From a virus: a stretch of 39,392 bases of DNA. The position numbers and the translations under genes were made by a program. The stretch lies in IMG/VR virus record IMGVR_UViG_3300019867_000002, positions 1-39,392 of that record; one strand, 5' to 3'. The notes beneath the pieces are model-generated. The model saw nothing but the letters and a program-made list of their open reading frames with translations, did not search any database and was not told the origin of the DNA. Below are positions 7,117 to 15,706 of this stretch, piece by piece (position 1 is the stretch's first letter; the number at the start of each line of letters is the position of its first letter).

Positions 7117-8512
7117 TTGGATCAATTTTTTCAGGACTACCTAAAAGCGCATCTGCAACTTCTTTTGTAAATCCGTAAATTTCTGTAAATATTGTCATAG
7201 CACTATTATAATCTGTCAATCCTTGTGAAAAAGATGCTTGAACTTGCAAAACTCCAGTAACACCCCCAACAGATCCGCGTAAATTTGCTTGCGCCTGTTT
7301 CGTAGCATCATCAACAACTACTTCCTCAACTCCATCAACTACTTCTTTTATTGAAATATCAACAATAGGAATGATTTTGCACGGGAAACCTAAGTAGGTT
7401 AGTGTATCTTCAATTTCTTTTCTTTCGTCTTGCGTTTGCTCAGTATAAAACTTTTTCATTTCTAAATAAGTTTCTGATTGAGTTCCGAAAATTGATGTTT
7501 CAGCCTTTACAAGTTGAGCAGGAATATTGTTTGCTTGAGAGTAAATATTATCTCTTAAAGTTGTTTTTGTTTCTGAAAACAATTTGTCATCATATTCGGC
7601 TTTTATTTGACCTACTTTAAACACTTTTTCAACTTCTACTCCGGCTTCTAATGCTATATGATAAGTACCCCCAATATTTTCAGAACCAAGCCATTGCGCA
7701 ATTTCTTCATCTGTTTTTTTAACATCTTCTTCATCTAGTCCGGATGTTACAACATAAGTTTTTCCTAAAAATCCAGTACGCACGTTTCTATTGGTAAACA
7801 TTGCAATTCTATATTCAGAATCTAAATCATTATAACAAGCATCAAAAGGCGAAAGAGCATATTTAAACTCGGGTGTTAAGTTCATATAGTAAACTTGACC
7901 CCGATAATAAGGCAACATAACCGCTAAATCAACTTCAAGTTCTTTAGGCTCGGTTGCTAAATAATCAGCTTTTATTTGAGCTAAAATTACGTCAGGATTA
8001 TTATCAAACGGATAGTACCATTCGCCTGTATCTGTTTTTGTAGATTTTCCAAAACATTTCTTTTCAATAGAACAATCTTTTAACCAATATTTTGAAATAT
8101 AATCGTTGTCATCTTCTTTTCCAATTCTTGATTTTGTGTATTCTAAAATATCAATTGTAGGCTTTAGAACCGCATTCTCTAATGTTTGACCAATATGAAA
8201 GAATGTTCCGTTTTGTCTTGAAACATCAACCGCTGACATTCTAACTATCTTTGAAAGCTTATAGTTTTTATCAGGATTAACAATTACATCATTCTCAACT
8301 CCTTTACCCGAAATATATTTAGCAAAAACTTTAGATGCTGATTTACCTGAAGGACTATTTAAAATCGCTAATTCAATCTCATTTGGATAAAGATTGTTTT
8401 CTCCATTGTAATAAATAGATTCATCTTTATTCTCAGCTAATGGAATAAACCTACGGTAAAGCTCAATGAATTTAGCTCTGTATTTGCCAACTGGTATTTT
8501 AGGTAAATCCAT
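7091..8512 (-). CDS. Portal protein
   Basis: A 473-residue protein of the Bacteroidota-phage portal type. Portals form the dodecameric ring at the head vertex through which terminase pumps DNA. Supporting features are the length, the mid-protein segment on nucleoprotein geometry (AQLVKAETSIFGTQSETYLEMKKFYTEQTQ), and the C-terminal sequence LRGSVGGVTGVLQVQASFSQG followed by a helix that ends in ALLGSPEKID. Neighbours (capsid, connector) agree. The start overlaps the upstream stop by one base (TAATG). Confidence 0.75.
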   Translation of the reverse strand: MDLPKIPVGKYRAKFIELYRRFIPLAENKDESIYYNGENNLYPNEIELAILNSPSGKSASKVFAKYISGKGVENDVIVNPDKNYKLSKIVRMSAVDVSRQNGTFFHIGQTLENAVLKPTIDILEYTKSRIGKEDDNDYISKYWLKDCSIEKKCFGKSTKTDTGEWYYPFDNNPDVILAQIKADYLATEPKELEVDLAVMLPYYRGQVYYMNLTPEFKYALSPFDACYNDLDSEYRIAMFTNRNVRTGFLGKTYVVTSGLDEEDVKKTDEEIAQWLGSENIGGTYHIALEAGVEVEKVFKVGQIKAEYDDKLFSETKTTLRDNIYSQANNIPAQLVKAETSIFGTQSETYLEMKKFYTEQTQDERKEIEDTLTYLGFPCKIIPIVDISIKEVVDGVEEVVVDDATKQAQANLRGSVGGVTGVLQVQASFSQGLTDYNSAMTIFTEIYGFTKEVADALLGSPEKIDPNESTTTTI

Positions 8513-9078
8513 TATTTACGTTTTTTAGGACCACGTTTTTTGCCTGTGTATGAATGTTTAACTTCAATCGTATCAACAACTTCTTTTACTGAATTTGTAA
8601 TTTCTTCATCAGTTGAATCAGGCGACAATGTTTTTTTTACTTCTTCAAATTTAGCATCTACCTTTGAAGTGTCGGAAACAATAATTTCCGGTTGTGTTGT
8701 TGGAAAATTAAACATTTTTACACGTTCTTTATTTTCTTCATCAGTACCCGAAACAATAAATTCTTTAATAAATTCATCGGTTAAAATATTATCATATTGA
8801 CGGAATGTTTTACCATCTTTACGATAAGTCAAAATTTTACCTTGTATTTTTTTAATTGAAATTGTATTCATGATTTTACCTTTTTGTAAAGTTACTTTTT
8901 TTTCTCCTTTTATTGAGTATAAAGATACTAATTTTTGCCAATCCGTACCAAATGAACATCCGGCACAATTCGGAACTCTCCCAAAAGCAGTTTTAAAAAA
9001 ATCTAGGTATAAAGACATAAGGTTAGAATCTCTTCTAACCTTAGCTTTATCTAATAATATAAATTCATTAATTGTCAT
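8512..9078 (-). CDS. Unknown protein between capsid paralogue and portal
   Basis: A 188-residue protein. Residues of about 1-60 form a compact unit with C-x2-C (PNCAGCSFGTDW). Residues 70-100 are beta-like (ISIKKIQGKILTYRKDGKTF). The rest is acidic and helical, ending in a strongly basic tail (TGKKRGPKKRK). The basic end could contact DNA or an acidic scaffold. An internal ATG at codon 70 could give a shorter product. Function unknown; virion assembly is likely from position. Confidence 0.6.
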   Translation of the reverse strand: MTINEFILLDKAKVRRDSNLMSLYLDFFKTAFGRVPNCAGCSFGTDWQKLVSLYSIKGEKKVTLQKGKIMNTISIKKIQGKILTYRKDGKTFRQYDNILTDEFIKEFIVSGTDEENKERVKMFNFPTTQPEIIVSDTSKVDAKFEEVKKTLSPDSTDEEITNSVKEVVDTIEVKHSYTGKKRGPKKRK

Positions 9079-9080
9079 AA

Positions 9081-9686
9081 TTAAACACTTGGTGCTCCAT
9101 TATCGAAATTAGAATCGAAATCTGCATTTTCAGATCCTGGAGGTGTTGATTGATAAACCAAAGGTACATAATTCTCAGGTGCAATATCTAAAGAAGATAA
9201 AACAATTGCAGTACCTCCACCGCCTTCTTGAACGTCATACGTAAAATCTCCGGTTGTCAAACCGTTTTCAAATCCGTAAACTTCAACAGTTCCGTCAGTA
9301 AATTGATAAACAACAACGTATTTACCTTTACTCAATGAATCCAAAATACATTTTGCTTCTTCTGTAGATCCTACAATTAAAAGCTGTGCATTATGTTTGT
9401 ATTGTGTAAATCCTAAATCAGACAATGTTTTGTCAAAATATCCTTTATAAGAACTTCCTGATTCTGGTCCTGTAAATCTGTAACCCGTTTTACCGTCTTT
9501 CAAAGAGAACTGAACGTTATATAAACAATCAGGATCTTCTGCCGTAGGAACGCTTAAAACAACTGATTCAGGATCAATATCTGCTTTATTAATAACTACC
9601 GCCTGTTGGTAAAATCTACGGGCAGGAGCAATACAAGATGCATCCTGACCGTTTTTTAATGTACCGCATATACTTGCTACTGCCAT
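9081..9686 (-). CDS. Virion protein directly after the capsid gene, paralogue of 5894-6517
   Basis: A 201-residue protein that follows the major capsid gene by 18 bases. It shares the conserved blocks listed for the 5894-6517 gene, including DGTVEVYGFENGLTTGDFTYD-like residues and an N-terminal SC. A glycine run (GGGG) lies near residue 157. Position next to the capsid gene suggests a decoration, head-tail joining or tail tube subunit. The gene and the capsid gene end with the same last codons (PSV) and similar bases around the stop. Confidence 0.75.
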   Translation of the reverse strand: MAVASICGTLKNGQDASCIAPARRFYQQAVVINKADIDPESVVLSVPTAEDPDCLYNVQFSLKDGKTGYRFTGPESGSSYKGYFDKTLSDLGFTQYKHNAQLLIVGSTEEAKCILDSLSKGKYVVVYQFTDGTVEVYGFENGLTTGDFTYDVQEGGGGTAIVLSSLDIAPENYVPLVYQSTPPGSENADFDSNFDNGAPSV

Positions 9687-9704
9687 TTTATTTGTTTTTT
9701 AAGA

Positions 9705-10775
9705 TTAAACACTTGGCGAAGCTGTTTCAGCACCAATGTAAACATATTGATTTGTAACTAATGCAGCACCTACATTCGCACCACCTTTGATATAAATTTG
9801 GTCATCATCTTTTGAATACCAAATATCGAAAGCAGGCAATTGATCTAATTCAGTTGTGCCGATTAAGATGTTTGTATCACTTGTTAATATTGCTCTGTAA
9901 GGATTGCCCAATGCAAAAGCATTAATAACCCCGTCAAACTCTCTATGAACATGAACAGTAATTCCGAATATTTTTAACATTCCATCAACTGAATAAGTTC
10001 TTTGAGCAGTTAAACCGTCAGCAGAATAACATTCGCAATTGATTCCTGTTCTATCCCCGATTGAATTTAACCATGAAACCAAAACCGCTGCCATTGCTTG
10101 TGTCATTTCGAAACGAGCTGTTGCAGGATTCCACCAAGGTTGTAAAGATGCATATTCGTAAGCTTCTGTTAAGTAAGCATACAAAGCAGGACCAGTTAAA
10201 CCAGTTCCGGCAACATTTTCAGCAACTTCAATTTTGTAACCATCCATCGCTTCAGCTTGTGTAAAAATACCATCAGCACCTTCAAGATAATCGTTTGAAC
10301 TTGCAGAATCAGCAAACCAAACTCTACGCCAGATTGCAGCTCTTAAATTCTTTTGGAATAAATCAATTATGTATTGAAGTAATGCAGAGTTTAAATCAGC
10401 ATCACCAAAAATACGTTTGTGTTGATTCCAGAAAAGTAAAAAGTTTTCATCAAATGAATTTATACAGATTGGAATTTTACAGGCAATCATTGCTGTTTCC
10501 CATGCTTTAGTTGAGAATCCCAAATCTAAATCACATGCAGGAATAACACAGTTGTTATTTGCTTTTACAGGAAACGCTTCATAGTTTGGAGAATTATCCA
10601 AAATAGGAATCAATGCGCCTGGACGAATACCTGTTACAATTTGATGACCTTCCGCAATATCTCCCACCTCAAAGGTGCTCATATAAATTGCGTTTGAGAT
10701 GTCTACTCTATCAGCAGTTACAAGGTCATCAACCAATGCAAGAACCGCTGTGTTAAAATTTGTTGTAATTGCCAT
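9705..10775 (-). CDS. Major capsid protein
   Basis: A 356-residue protein, probably HK97 fold, that builds the icosahedral head. It lies directly after the ClpP-type head protease, as expected. Supporting features are the mixed alpha/beta pattern, a Cys-containing central part, the segment LRAAIWRRVWFADSAS, and a C-terminal domain rich in small residues (NVGAALVTNQYVYIGAETASPSV). Unlike HK97 it has no long N-terminal delta domain; the scaffold function seems to reside in the protease C-terminus. The start has an A-rich leader and no Shine-Dalgarno site. Confidence 0.85.
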   Translation of the reverse strand: MAITTNFNTAVLALVDDLVTADRVDISNAIYMSTFEVGDIAEGHQIVTGIRPGALIPILDNSPNYEAFPVKANNNCVIPACDLDLGFSTKAWETAMIACKIPICINSFDENFLLFWNQHKRIFGDADLNSALLQYIIDLFQKNLRAAIWRRVWFADSASSNDYLEGADGIFTQAEAMDGYKIEVAENVAGTGLTGPALYAYLTEAYEYASLQPWWNPATARFEMTQAMAAVLVSWLNSIGDRTGINCECYSADGLTAQRTYSVDGMLKIFGITVHVHREFDGVINAFALGNPYRAILTSDTNILIGTTELDQLPAFDIWYSKDDDQIYIKGGANVGAALVTNQYVYIGAETASPSV

Positions 10776-10778
10776 TTC

Positions 10779-11291
10779 TTATTTTTTTATTACGTTTTTA
10801 TTTAAATTTGCAACCGCTTGAGAAGCTTTAGAAGGTGTTGGTTCTTTTTCCTTTTCTTTCGGAGCTTCTTTCGATTGATTCGGTGCAGGTCTTGAACTTG
10901 CTTTGTATCCTGCAATCAAAGCGTCTTTAGCTTTATTTTGAGTATCTAACTCAATAGCTTTATTTGATACTGCTTCTAATTGCTCAGTAAGCAATGCAAT
11001 AGTTGCGTTTGCTTCTGCCAATGCCTCTGCATTTGTGTCTGTAACATCTTCAGATTGAATTTCAGTTAATTCTCCGGCAATGAACACATAAGTTTCTCCA
11101 TCAGGCATAATAAAACTACCATCTGCATCCATACCATCGTAGTAAGCTTTATCGCCAACTTTAACAACGGCATCATCTTCTAATTCGTAAAAGTCTAATT
11201 CTTTTCCATCAGCAGATGTTACCACTTTGTTTGAGAACTGACCTAAAAACTTAGCTACTTTGTTATATAGCGTTTGTGTTTTTTTATTCAT
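10779..11291 (-). CDS. Possible nested scaffold protein (internal start in protease gene)
   Basis: An in-frame ATG at 11289-11291 (codon 194 of the protease gene) starts just where the protease domain ends. It follows an Asn-rich linker and an A-rich stretch (AAATAATAAAAAC) that looks like the leaders of other genes here. The product would have 170 residues and be a free scaffold, as in the lambda C/Nu3 arrangement. The evidence is position and leader only. Confidence 0.35.
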   Translation of the reverse strand: MNKKTQTLYNKVAKFLGQFSNKVVTSADGKELDFYELEDDAVVKVGDKAYYDGMDADGSFIMPDGETYVFIAGELTEIQSEDVTDTNAEALAEANATIALLTEQLEAVSNKAIELDTQNKAKDALIAGYKASSRPAPNQSKEAPKEKEKEPTPSKASQAVANLNKNVIKK

Positions 11292-11870
11292 GTTTTTATT
11301 ATTTGTGTTAGTACTAAATCTTTTTAATGCCACTGGTCTTAAAACTTCTTCTATTGAAGTCGCAAAACGAATTGTAACCGCTTCTTCTGCCGTGATTGAA
11401 GTATCGTTGTTCATTAACTCCAAAGCTTCGTCACGGGTTAAATCAGTATGTAATGCATAATGATCCGCAATCATGTTGTTACACTTTTCTAATTCAGCAG
11501 CGACACGAACCAAAGTTTTTGAATCTCCTTCTGAATAAGTCCATGCGTTGTGTACGAATGGTTCAGTATGTCCTGTTAAAATTCTTTCGTCTCCTGCAAG
11601 GAAAATAACCGTTGCAATTGAAGCAACCTGACCCTCTCCTAATGTTGTAACCTTTGCTTTGTTGTCTTTGGCATATCTACGTAACTCATTGTACATAGTA
11701 AATCCGGTTTCAACATCGCCACCAAAAGAACGAATACGAACTTTAATATCTTTTCCTTTAGCTTCTTTTAAAGATTGTTGAAGTGTTGACAAGTTGTAAA
11801 ATCCACCTTGGTCAATTATCCATTGCTCTTCGAAAGGAACTATCTCACCGTATATTTTAATTTCGTGCAT
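10779..11870 (-). CDS. Head maturation protease (ClpP-type) fused to scaffold-like tail
   Basis: A 363-residue protein. Residues 1-180 are a ClpP/S14-type serine protease: oxyanion strand SFGGDVETG (48-56), catalytic Ser84 in GQVASIAT, His107 in PFVHNAW, and Asp156 in NNDTSITAEEAV. Residues of about 190-363 are Asn/Lys-rich, then acidic and helical (ALAEANATIALLTEQLEAVSNKAIELD), then Pro/Lys-rich. That is the pattern of a scaffolding domain. Such fusions assemble the procapsid and then digest themselves. An internal in-frame ATG at codon 194 may start the scaffold alone. It is the first gene after promoter 11902-11937. Confidence 0.88.
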   Translation of the reverse strand: MHEIKIYGEIVPFEEQWIIDQGGFYNLSTLQQSLKEAKGKDIKVRIRSFGGDVETGFTMYNELRRYAKDNKAKVTTLGEGQVASIATVIFLAGDERILTGHTEPFVHNAWTYSEGDSKTLVRVAAELEKCNNMIADHYALHTDLTRDEALELMNNDTSITAEEAVTIRFATSIEEVLRPVALKRFSTNTNNKNMNKKTQTLYNKVAKFLGQFSNKVVTSADGKELDFYELEDDAVVKVGDKAYYDGMDADGSFIMPDGETYVFIAGELTEIQSEDVTDTNAEALAEANATIALLTEQLEAVSNKAIELDTQNKAKDALIAGYKASSRPAPNQSKEAPKEKEKEPTPSKASQAVANLNKNVIKK

Positions 11871-11901
11871 TGAATTTTAAATTTTGTATAAAATTAAACT
11901 A

Positions 11902-11937
11902 CAAATGCAATAATATTTATTAAAAACATTGTCAAAA
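11902..11937 (-). promoter_or_regulatory. Candidate promoter for head/lysis genes
   Basis: On the minus strand: TTG (11933-11935, within TTTTGACA), 23 bases, then TGCATTTG (11902-11909), 7 of 8 matches to TAnnTTTG. It lies between terminator 11949-11977 and the protease start at 11870, exactly where a new promoter is needed. The spacing is at the long end for this class. Confidence 0.45.
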
Positions 11938-11948
11938 TATTTGGTCAC

Positions 11949-11977
11949 AAAAAAACCGATACATTACGCATCGGTTT
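11949..11977 (-). terminator. Intrinsic terminator between tail and head units
   Basis: A perfect 8-base-pair stem (11953-11960 with 11970-11977, ATCGG core) with a 9-base loop, followed on the minus strand by seven T. It follows the 11999-12319 gene and separates the tail unit from the protease/capsid unit. Confidence 0.8.
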
Positions 11978-11998
11978 AGATTTTTATTAATATTTATT

Positions 11999-12319
11999 TT
12001 AGTATTTATTATACTGTCCATAAATTCGCTCCATTGTCTTTCCTTCATCGTTTACAATGTAAGCTACTTCGTCGTTGTTAATAACGTATGTATTATTTTT
12101 TCCGAAAACAATTACTCTAACCTTTTCTTTTTCTTCATACGTACAAGGAATATCTTTAAAATATTCGTCAACTGTTGATTCAAATAAACTTTTTTCTGAA
12201 GAAGCATTTACGCTTTTAATCTTAGATAAATAAGTGTAGCTATCTTCACCTAAGCTGTAGTTAATTGTTCTTTCACATCCTTCTAAATTCTGATTGATAA
12301 TTCTTAACAAATAATTCAT
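11999..12319 (-). CDS. Unknown protein, 106 residues
   Basis: A mixed alpha/beta soluble protein with no recognised motif; two cysteines (GCERT, PCTYEE). It is the last gene of the first late unit, after the tape measure and two small genes, and is followed by a terminator. The C-terminal half looks beta-rich (VRVIVFGKNNTYVINNDEVAYIV). Confidence 0.55.
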   Translation of the reverse strand: MNYLLRIINQNLEGCERTINYSLGEDSYTYLSKIKSVNASSEKSLFESTVDEYFKDIPCTYEEKEKVRVIVFGKNNTYVINNDEVAYIVNDEGKTMERIYGQYNKY

Positions 12320-12368
12320 GATATATAATGTATAATATTTTGCCTACTCTTTAGCTTTTCGGCATCCG

Positions 12369-12602
12369 CTATATTGTTATATTTTTTTCCATGTCTACAA
12401 TTGCTCTGCGAACTGTATTAACTGATATTTTAAAATGTCTGCTGACTATGTCGTATTTCTTCATCTGAGCAGGTTCGTAATCTATAGATTTATAAAACAA
12501 ATAAATGTCGTAATCGTTTAAAACAGAAAGCGGAAGCTTTCCAATCTTCACAAACGTTTGCACAATCTTAATATTTGAACTTATATAATTTGCTACTTTC
12601 AT
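12369..12602 (-). CDS. Small HTH-like protein
   Basis: A 77-residue protein. I chose the ATG at 12600-12602 because it overlaps the upstream stop as ATGA; a GTG three codons earlier is less likely. Residues of about 48-72 (MKKYDIVSRHFKISVNTVRRAIVDMEK) fit a helix-turn-helix in which the second helix is NTVRRAIVDM. It could be a late-gene regulator. It lies among tail genes, which is an odd place for a regulator. Confidence 0.6.
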   Translation of the reverse strand: MKVANYISSNIKIVQTFVKIGKLPLSVLNDYDIYLFYKSIDYEPAQMKKYDIVSRHFKISVNTVRRAIVDMEKNITI

Positions 12603-12889
12603 TCGCTCCACTTTTTACATTTAGTTATTGATTGACGTAATTTATAAGATGATGTACAACCGCATTCTTCACAATACATATTTGAAAGTTCCGTTATTCT
12701 TTTATCTTCAACACGCAAAAAAGAAATTGGTTCAGTTTGGAAAAACTCACATCCCGAACACTCATGCATCCTATTTTCAGCTAACCGTTCTATCTCTAAA
12801 ACAGGATTACTGAAATTATGCATACCAACCTCTAAAGGCTCTATCCCGTTCGTTACCAAAGATACTATTTTCTTTTTAAAACTTTGCAT
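12599..12889 (-). CDS. Small zinc-ribbon-like protein near tape measure
   Basis: A 96-residue protein with two Cys pairs, CSGC (44-47) and CEECGC (73-78), a later Lys-Leu-Arg-Ser-like stretch and a final CKKW. This is the layout of small zinc-ribbon proteins often found in Bacteroidota prophage tail regions. Four Cys (and a further Cys) could bind one zinc ion. It overlaps the tape measure 3' end by 14 bases. Function unknown. Confidence 0.65.
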   Translation of the reverse strand: MQSFKKKIVSLVTNGIEPLEVGMHNFSNPVLEIERLAENRMHECSGCEFFQTEPISFLRVEDKRITELSNMYCEECGCTSSYKLRQSITKCKKWSE

Positions 12890-15704
12890 CAGCCATTACT
12901 TTACGGTCGTTACTTAATTCTTTGATACCTGATTGAGACCCTGATTTTGTTCCTGCTTCTGCCCCAATCGCTACAGCTTCAGCAATCATTTGAACCATTT
13001 GAGAATTGTTAGCGTTATTATTCAAATCGTTTTGATTTAATATGTTCGACGCTCCGTTAATTCCTACACCTCCACCGGCTTGATTTATCGCGCTTAATTC
13101 GTTAGCGAACATTGAAGTGCTGCGTGCGTTTATAATACTTTCTCCGGCACTTGCATTCAAATTAATATCGTCACTTGTTCCGCTTCCTGATCCACGTAAC
13201 CCAATTACACCAGTCGCATAACTTGGTGTTTTTCTAATTGTAGGTTCTTTTGTTCCGACAATCTTTTTAACATTTGATAAACCCGCTGCTACTGCTGCAC
13301 CTGCTGCAATAGCACCCAATGCAGGACCAACAATAGGAATACCAGACAATGCAGAGAATGCAGATGTTGCAGATTTATAAGTATCAATTGTTGTTTGTGC
13401 AATTGCTGCGGCTTTTCCTGCTTTGCTTTCTTCTCCAAATATAGCAGCCAAAGAACCAAACGCATTACTTGCTAATTGTAATTTATTATCTTGTTTAGCT
13501 TTCTCAATGTCTTCTGCTTGTTTCGCATACTTAGCATTTATTAAAGATATATCCGCTCCTGTTTGCTCGGCATTTTCAACTTCCTGCTGTCTTTTTATTT
13601 CATTTTGTGCTTTATCAATTTCTGCCTGAGCCAAAAAGTTATTTTCATTTATAATCTTTTGGTTTTCTAGATCTGTTAAAGCCTTTTCTTTTGCCTGAGC
13701 TTCACGTTCAATTCTTAATTCCTCATTTGATTTACGGTTTTCTTCATTGATTCTATTAATTTCAGCATTGTATTCCGCTTCATTAATTATTCCTTGCTCT
13801 AAACGTAACTTTGCAAAATCCTGATCGGCTTTTAAATTATCTGCCAATGCCTGTTGTTTTAATGCGTATTGAGAATCAGATAAAAATTTATCACTATCTA
13901 AAATTCTTTGATTCTTTTCAACTTCAATACTATATTCCAACTCGGCATTTTCAATCAGCAAATCAGAGTTGTTTTTTAAGAACTCCATTCTTAATTGTAA
14001 AGACTGCGCATCAAATTCCGCCTGAGTAATTTTCTTTTTACTAAGTTGCAATTTTAAATCTGCTATTTCTTTGTTGTATAAGTCAGAATTAAATTTTGCC
14101 TGATCTTCTGCTGACTTTTTAGCAAATCCCTGAGTAGCTTTTAAATATTCAATCTCTGCTTTAGATTTATTTAAAGCCTGTTCAATAGCCTGTTCGTTCA
14201 ATGCCTTTTGTTGGTCAGCAGCTTCTTTACGTAATGAATTTAAATTAGCCAATTGTTCAGATTCCTGACCTGCTATTCTTTCATTAATATCAGATATGTT
14301 TGTTTGCGCTTCAGCACGTGCGTTTAATGCTTCGGTTGTTTCTCCTTCGGCTTTAATACGTAAATTAGCAACTTGTAATTGTTTATTTGCAATAGCCAAT
14401 TCAGAGGCGGATTGTTTTTGTAATACATTACCTAATTGATTATTAATTGCAATACGCTGTGCAATTGAATTAGTTTCATCATCCCTTTGCTGTCTTAATT
14501 TCTCAGCAGTTTTTTGGTAGTCTAATTGAATTTTTCTCGCTTGTCTTTGTTGTACTGCCAATTCTCCTTCTGCCTTTGCTAAATTTGCAGCAGCCTGAGA
14601 ACTTGCTTTTACTTCGGCTGTAAAATCACGCAATCCTTTTGCAGTTTCATCTGCTCCAATAAATTCTAATGCATCAGCTAATAAGCCTAATGTTTTTTCG
14701 GCAACTGCTCCAACTAATTCTAATTGTTTTATAAATACATTAGCAAAGAACAACCCAAGAGGCTTAATAACTTTAAATAATCCATTAAAAACACCTGTAA
14801 TTGCTCCTGTAACTACTGCGAGCTTTTGCGTTCCTTGCTCTGTACTTCTAAGTGATGCAGTGGCTAATTTAAATGCGCCAACTACCGCGCCAACGGCTAC
14901 AGCCAAAGCAGCGATAACCGCACCGATTGGTGTTGCAATAAACGCTAATCCTGCTTTTAACGCCCCAAGTATTCCAACACGGATTGCGGTAAACGCACCG
15001 GTTAATAAACCGCCTGCCCCGCCTGCATCTTTTGAACGCTGTACAAAATCACCCAAACCACCGTTAAAAGGATTTAATTCGGCTAACGCATCTTTAACAG
15101 ACTGTGCATAATTACCAACGTTTATTTTTTGCTTTCCAATCTCAGAAGTATTTTCTTTTATGAAGTCGGTATTCTTATCAATCTGAGCATTAACACGTGT
15201 AAGTAATTCGGCTTCTTCCTCAATGTTAGGGTTTAACTGATTTGAAACAGCATTTAAAGCAATGTTTGCTGCTTTAGCATCATTCTTATTATTAATTTGT
15301 CTTTCAAGTGCCTGATTGCCTAAATCAATTAAAGATTTTGTTTTTCCTTCAGCGTCCTGATACGCTTTTAATTGTGTTGTTGTTTGCTGAGTTTCTTTAC
15401 TAACGGCAGCCATTTGTAATTTTAAAGCTGCTTCACTTTTATTTAAGTCCTTTTGCGTTTTAATTAATGATTGCAATTCTTTATCATTGGCTTCAATGGC
15501 TTCTGAATTATCTCCGGAAGCAGCAGATAAAGCCTGTTGTGATTTAGTCAACAAATCTATTTGCTTTGCAGTATCTTTTGACTGATCCGCTAATGACTTT
15601 TGTTCTTTTCTAAGATCAAACATTTTATCAGTCAAATCATCAAAATTGTTCTGAAGCTTTTGAGTATCTAAATTGAACGTTGCTAAATTTATAATCTCTG
15701 CCAT
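12876..15704 (-). CDS. Tail tape measure protein
   Basis: A 942-residue protein that sets tail length and spans the tail lumen. Residues 1-200 and about 370-720 are long Lys/Glu/Gln/Ala-rich coiled coils. Hydrophobic stretches lie at about 232-282 and 297-350, and an Ala/Gly-rich one lies near 770-830. The Gly/Ser-rich C-terminal part (GLRGSGSGTSDDINLNASAGE) is typical of tape measure ends. The length is compatible with a siphovirus tail of roughly 140 nm under the usual 0.15 nm per residue rule. It directly follows the tail hub-like genes. Confidence 0.9.
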   Translation of the reverse strand: MAEIINLATFNLDTQKLQNNFDDLTDKMFDLRKEQKSLADQSKDTAKQIDLLTKSQQALSAASGDNSEAIEANDKELQSLIKTQKDLNKSEAALKLQMAAVSKETQQTTTQLKAYQDAEGKTKSLIDLGNQALERQINNKNDAKAANIALNAVSNQLNPNIEEEAELLTRVNAQIDKNTDFIKENTSEIGKQKINVGNYAQSVKDALAELNPFNGGLGDFVQRSKDAGGAGGLLTGAFTAIRVGILGALKAGLAFIATPIGAVIAALAVAVGAVVGAFKLATASLRSTEQGTQKLAVVTGAITGVFNGLFKVIKPLGLFFANVFIKQLELVGAVAEKTLGLLADALEFIGADETAKGLRDFTAEVKASSQAAANLAKAEGELAVQQRQARKIQLDYQKTAEKLRQQRDDETNSIAQRIAINNQLGNVLQKQSASELAIANKQLQVANLRIKAEGETTEALNARAEAQTNISDINERIAGQESEQLANLNSLRKEAADQQKALNEQAIEQALNKSKAEIEYLKATQGFAKKSAEDQAKFNSDLYNKEIADLKLQLSKKKITQAEFDAQSLQLRMEFLKNNSDLLIENAELEYSIEVEKNQRILDSDKFLSDSQYALKQQALADNLKADQDFAKLRLEQGIINEAEYNAEINRINEENRKSNEELRIEREAQAKEKALTDLENQKIINENNFLAQAEIDKAQNEIKRQQEVENAEQTGADISLINAKYAKQAEDIEKAKQDNKLQLASNAFGSLAAIFGEESKAGKAAAIAQTTIDTYKSATSAFSALSGIPIVGPALGAIAAGAAVAAGLSNVKKIVGTKEPTIRKTPSYATGVIGLRGSGSGTSDDINLNASAGESIINARSTSMFANELSAINQAGGGVGINGASNILNQNDLNNNANNSQMVQMIAEAVAIGAEAGTKSGSQSGIKELSNDRKVMADAKF

Positions 15705-15706
15705 TG

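Noticed and set aside
9079-9716. Similar last bases of the capsid gene and its neighbour (both end in PSV codons)
   Set aside because: The match is only about 15 bases around the stop codons, too short to claim a recombination site or repeat.
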